A stretch of DNA of 24,287 bases from an uncultured Collinsella sp. (GTDB lineage: Bacteria > Actinomycetota > Coriobacteriia > Coriobacteriales > Coriobacteriaceae). The notes beneath the pieces are model-generated. The model saw only the letters and a program-made list of their open reading frames with translations. It was not told the origin of the DNA and did no database searches. The stretch lies in assembly GCA_900551205.1 (NCBI GenBank), contig URUW01000004.1, positions 1 through 24,287 of the forward strand, given 5' to 3'. Positions within the stretch are counted from its first letter, which is position 1. Every line of letters begins with the position of its first letter. Shown piece by piece: positions 23,639-24,287 of this stretch. Made by a program: the position numbers and the translations under genes.

Positions 23639-24073
23639 CTAGCTCTCCCAGCTGGCGCGGATGGTTGCTGCGACATCCCCCAAGCGCTGACCAAGAGCTG
23701 CCAAGTGCTGAAGTACCTCATTGGGCGAGGCGCCGTTGAGGATGCACGTGAGGGCATATGAGGCCAAGAAGATTGTCGCGAGCCCCATCGGGATCAGCAC
23801 GATCATCGCCAGCGTACGCAGGCGCTGGGCCCAGAGACGGTGACGCGCACGACGTTTATCGAACGCGAGCTCCTGCGCATATGAATCCTGCTGTACGGAA
23901 TAGGCCTCTGGCGCCGAGTCACACCCGGGCACAGCTGCAGGTACAGCAGCGGGCACGACATTTTGCGCAAAGGGCTGGGCTGCCGCCCCTTGCATTTGCA
24001 TCTCCATGAGTCGTTGCTGCTGACGCAGCATGCGCTCAGCTTGTTGCTGCGGAGTCTCAAGAAACAGATCCAT
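23639..24073 (-). CDS. Small single-pass membrane protein, unknown function
   Basis: Not recognised. The 144-residue product begins with a Gln/Met-rich, probably helical segment (8-28), then a Pro/Ala-rich stretch (38-50). A basic patch (73-86, KRRARHRLWAQRLR) precedes one membrane helix (about 87-112), and a short amphipathic tail follows. The basic patch before the helix suggests a cytoplasmic N-terminus and outside C-terminus. The ATG at 24073 has GGAGG 5 nt upstream, and codon use looks like that of its neighbours, so it is likely real. It precedes rmuC on the same strand. Confidence 0.75.
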   Translation of the reverse strand: MDLFLETPQQQAERMLRQQQRLMEMQMQGAAAQPFAQNVVPAAVPAAVPGCDSAPEAYSVQQDSYAQELAFDKRRARHRLWAQRLRTLAMIVLIPMGLATIFLASYALTCILNGASPNEVLQHLAALGQRLGDVAATIRASWES

Positions 24074-24189
24074 GCTGGCCTCCAAAATCGGAGCATTCGA
24101 TGCTTACGACCAGCATCCCGCACCGCCATGACCGCGACAACGCAATCGCCGGCAATAGCCACAAAGTTTCTTTTGCTCAAAAGCTGTCG

Positions 24190-24235
24190 AAAAGCTCAAC
24201 AACTCCCCTACCAGCACTTTCTCTGAGCTTTTTTC
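24190..24235. terminator. Possible terminator of the gene beyond the right edge
   Basis: AAAAGCTCA (24190-24198) and TGAGCTTTT (24224-24232) form a 9-bp stem with a 25-nt loop and are flanked by T's on both strands. The remaining 24074-24287 region shows no gene. Confidence 0.35.
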
Positions 24236-24287
24236 GCCAACAATCTTTTGGCCTTCCGCCCTTACGCCAACTGACCAAAATCTAACC

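Noticed and set aside
20038..23761. Long plus-strand frames opposite the ABC exporter and rmuC
   Set aside because: Composition mirrors the minus-strand genes; Arg/His/Leu-rich with no motif or start signal.

Overview
The window is about 24 kb of GC-rich bacterial DNA, densely coded and almost entirely on the minus strand. Gene content, Shine-Dalgarno-led starts and codon use fit an anaerobic gut Actinomycetota of the Coriobacteriia, most like Collinsella. That assignment is inferred from content; no rRNA or marker gene is present to prove it.

Layout, with minus-strand genes listed by coordinate: a truncated GntR/HutC regulator (1-374) sits directly behind recQ (377-2359). A second GntR/HutC regulator (2622-3341), a YitT-type membrane protein (3560-4567) and a HAD phosphatase/mutase (4923-5552) follow. 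Next is a mannose-family PTS operon, transcribed EIIAB (8567-9490), EIIC (7736-8530), EIID (6889-7722), then a SIS-domain sugar-phosphate enzyme (5709-6692). An EamA transporter (9674-10756) lies upstream of it. A second SIS enzyme (11123-12115) is divergent from a third GntR/HutC regulator (12321-13043, plus strand). The rest is mainly housekeeping: a PAT-type GNAT acetyltransferase, an L-threonine aldolase-type lyase, a PAP2 phosphatase, mfd, nth, a frameshifted ABC exporter, rmuC and a small single-pass membrane protein.

The accessory heart is 2.6-13.0 kb. The two SIS proteins look like fructosamine-6-phosphate deglycases (FrlB/FraB/Gfr type). With a mannose-family PTS, this suggests uptake and phosphorylation of a sugar-amine (Amadori) compound followed by deglycation to sugar phosphate plus amine or amino acid. 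The EamA protein could export the released amine. An 11-bp CGT-N5-AC(G/A) motif sits 0-2 nt upstream of a candidate -10 box at three genes (GntR 2622-3341, EIIAB, EamA), so one small regulon is likely. The second SIS/GntR pair has its own, different operator set: pairs of ATACANGTT-like repeats spaced 11 bp.

The intergenic DNA is rich in small palindromic elements: a CTGTCCC-core family (five members), a covarying hairpin family placed on stop codons (two full copies and one partial), a 124-bp MITE-like inverted repeat and a 20-bp perfect inverted repeat with a partial third copy. No tRNA, rRNA, CRISPR array or intact transposase gene was seen.
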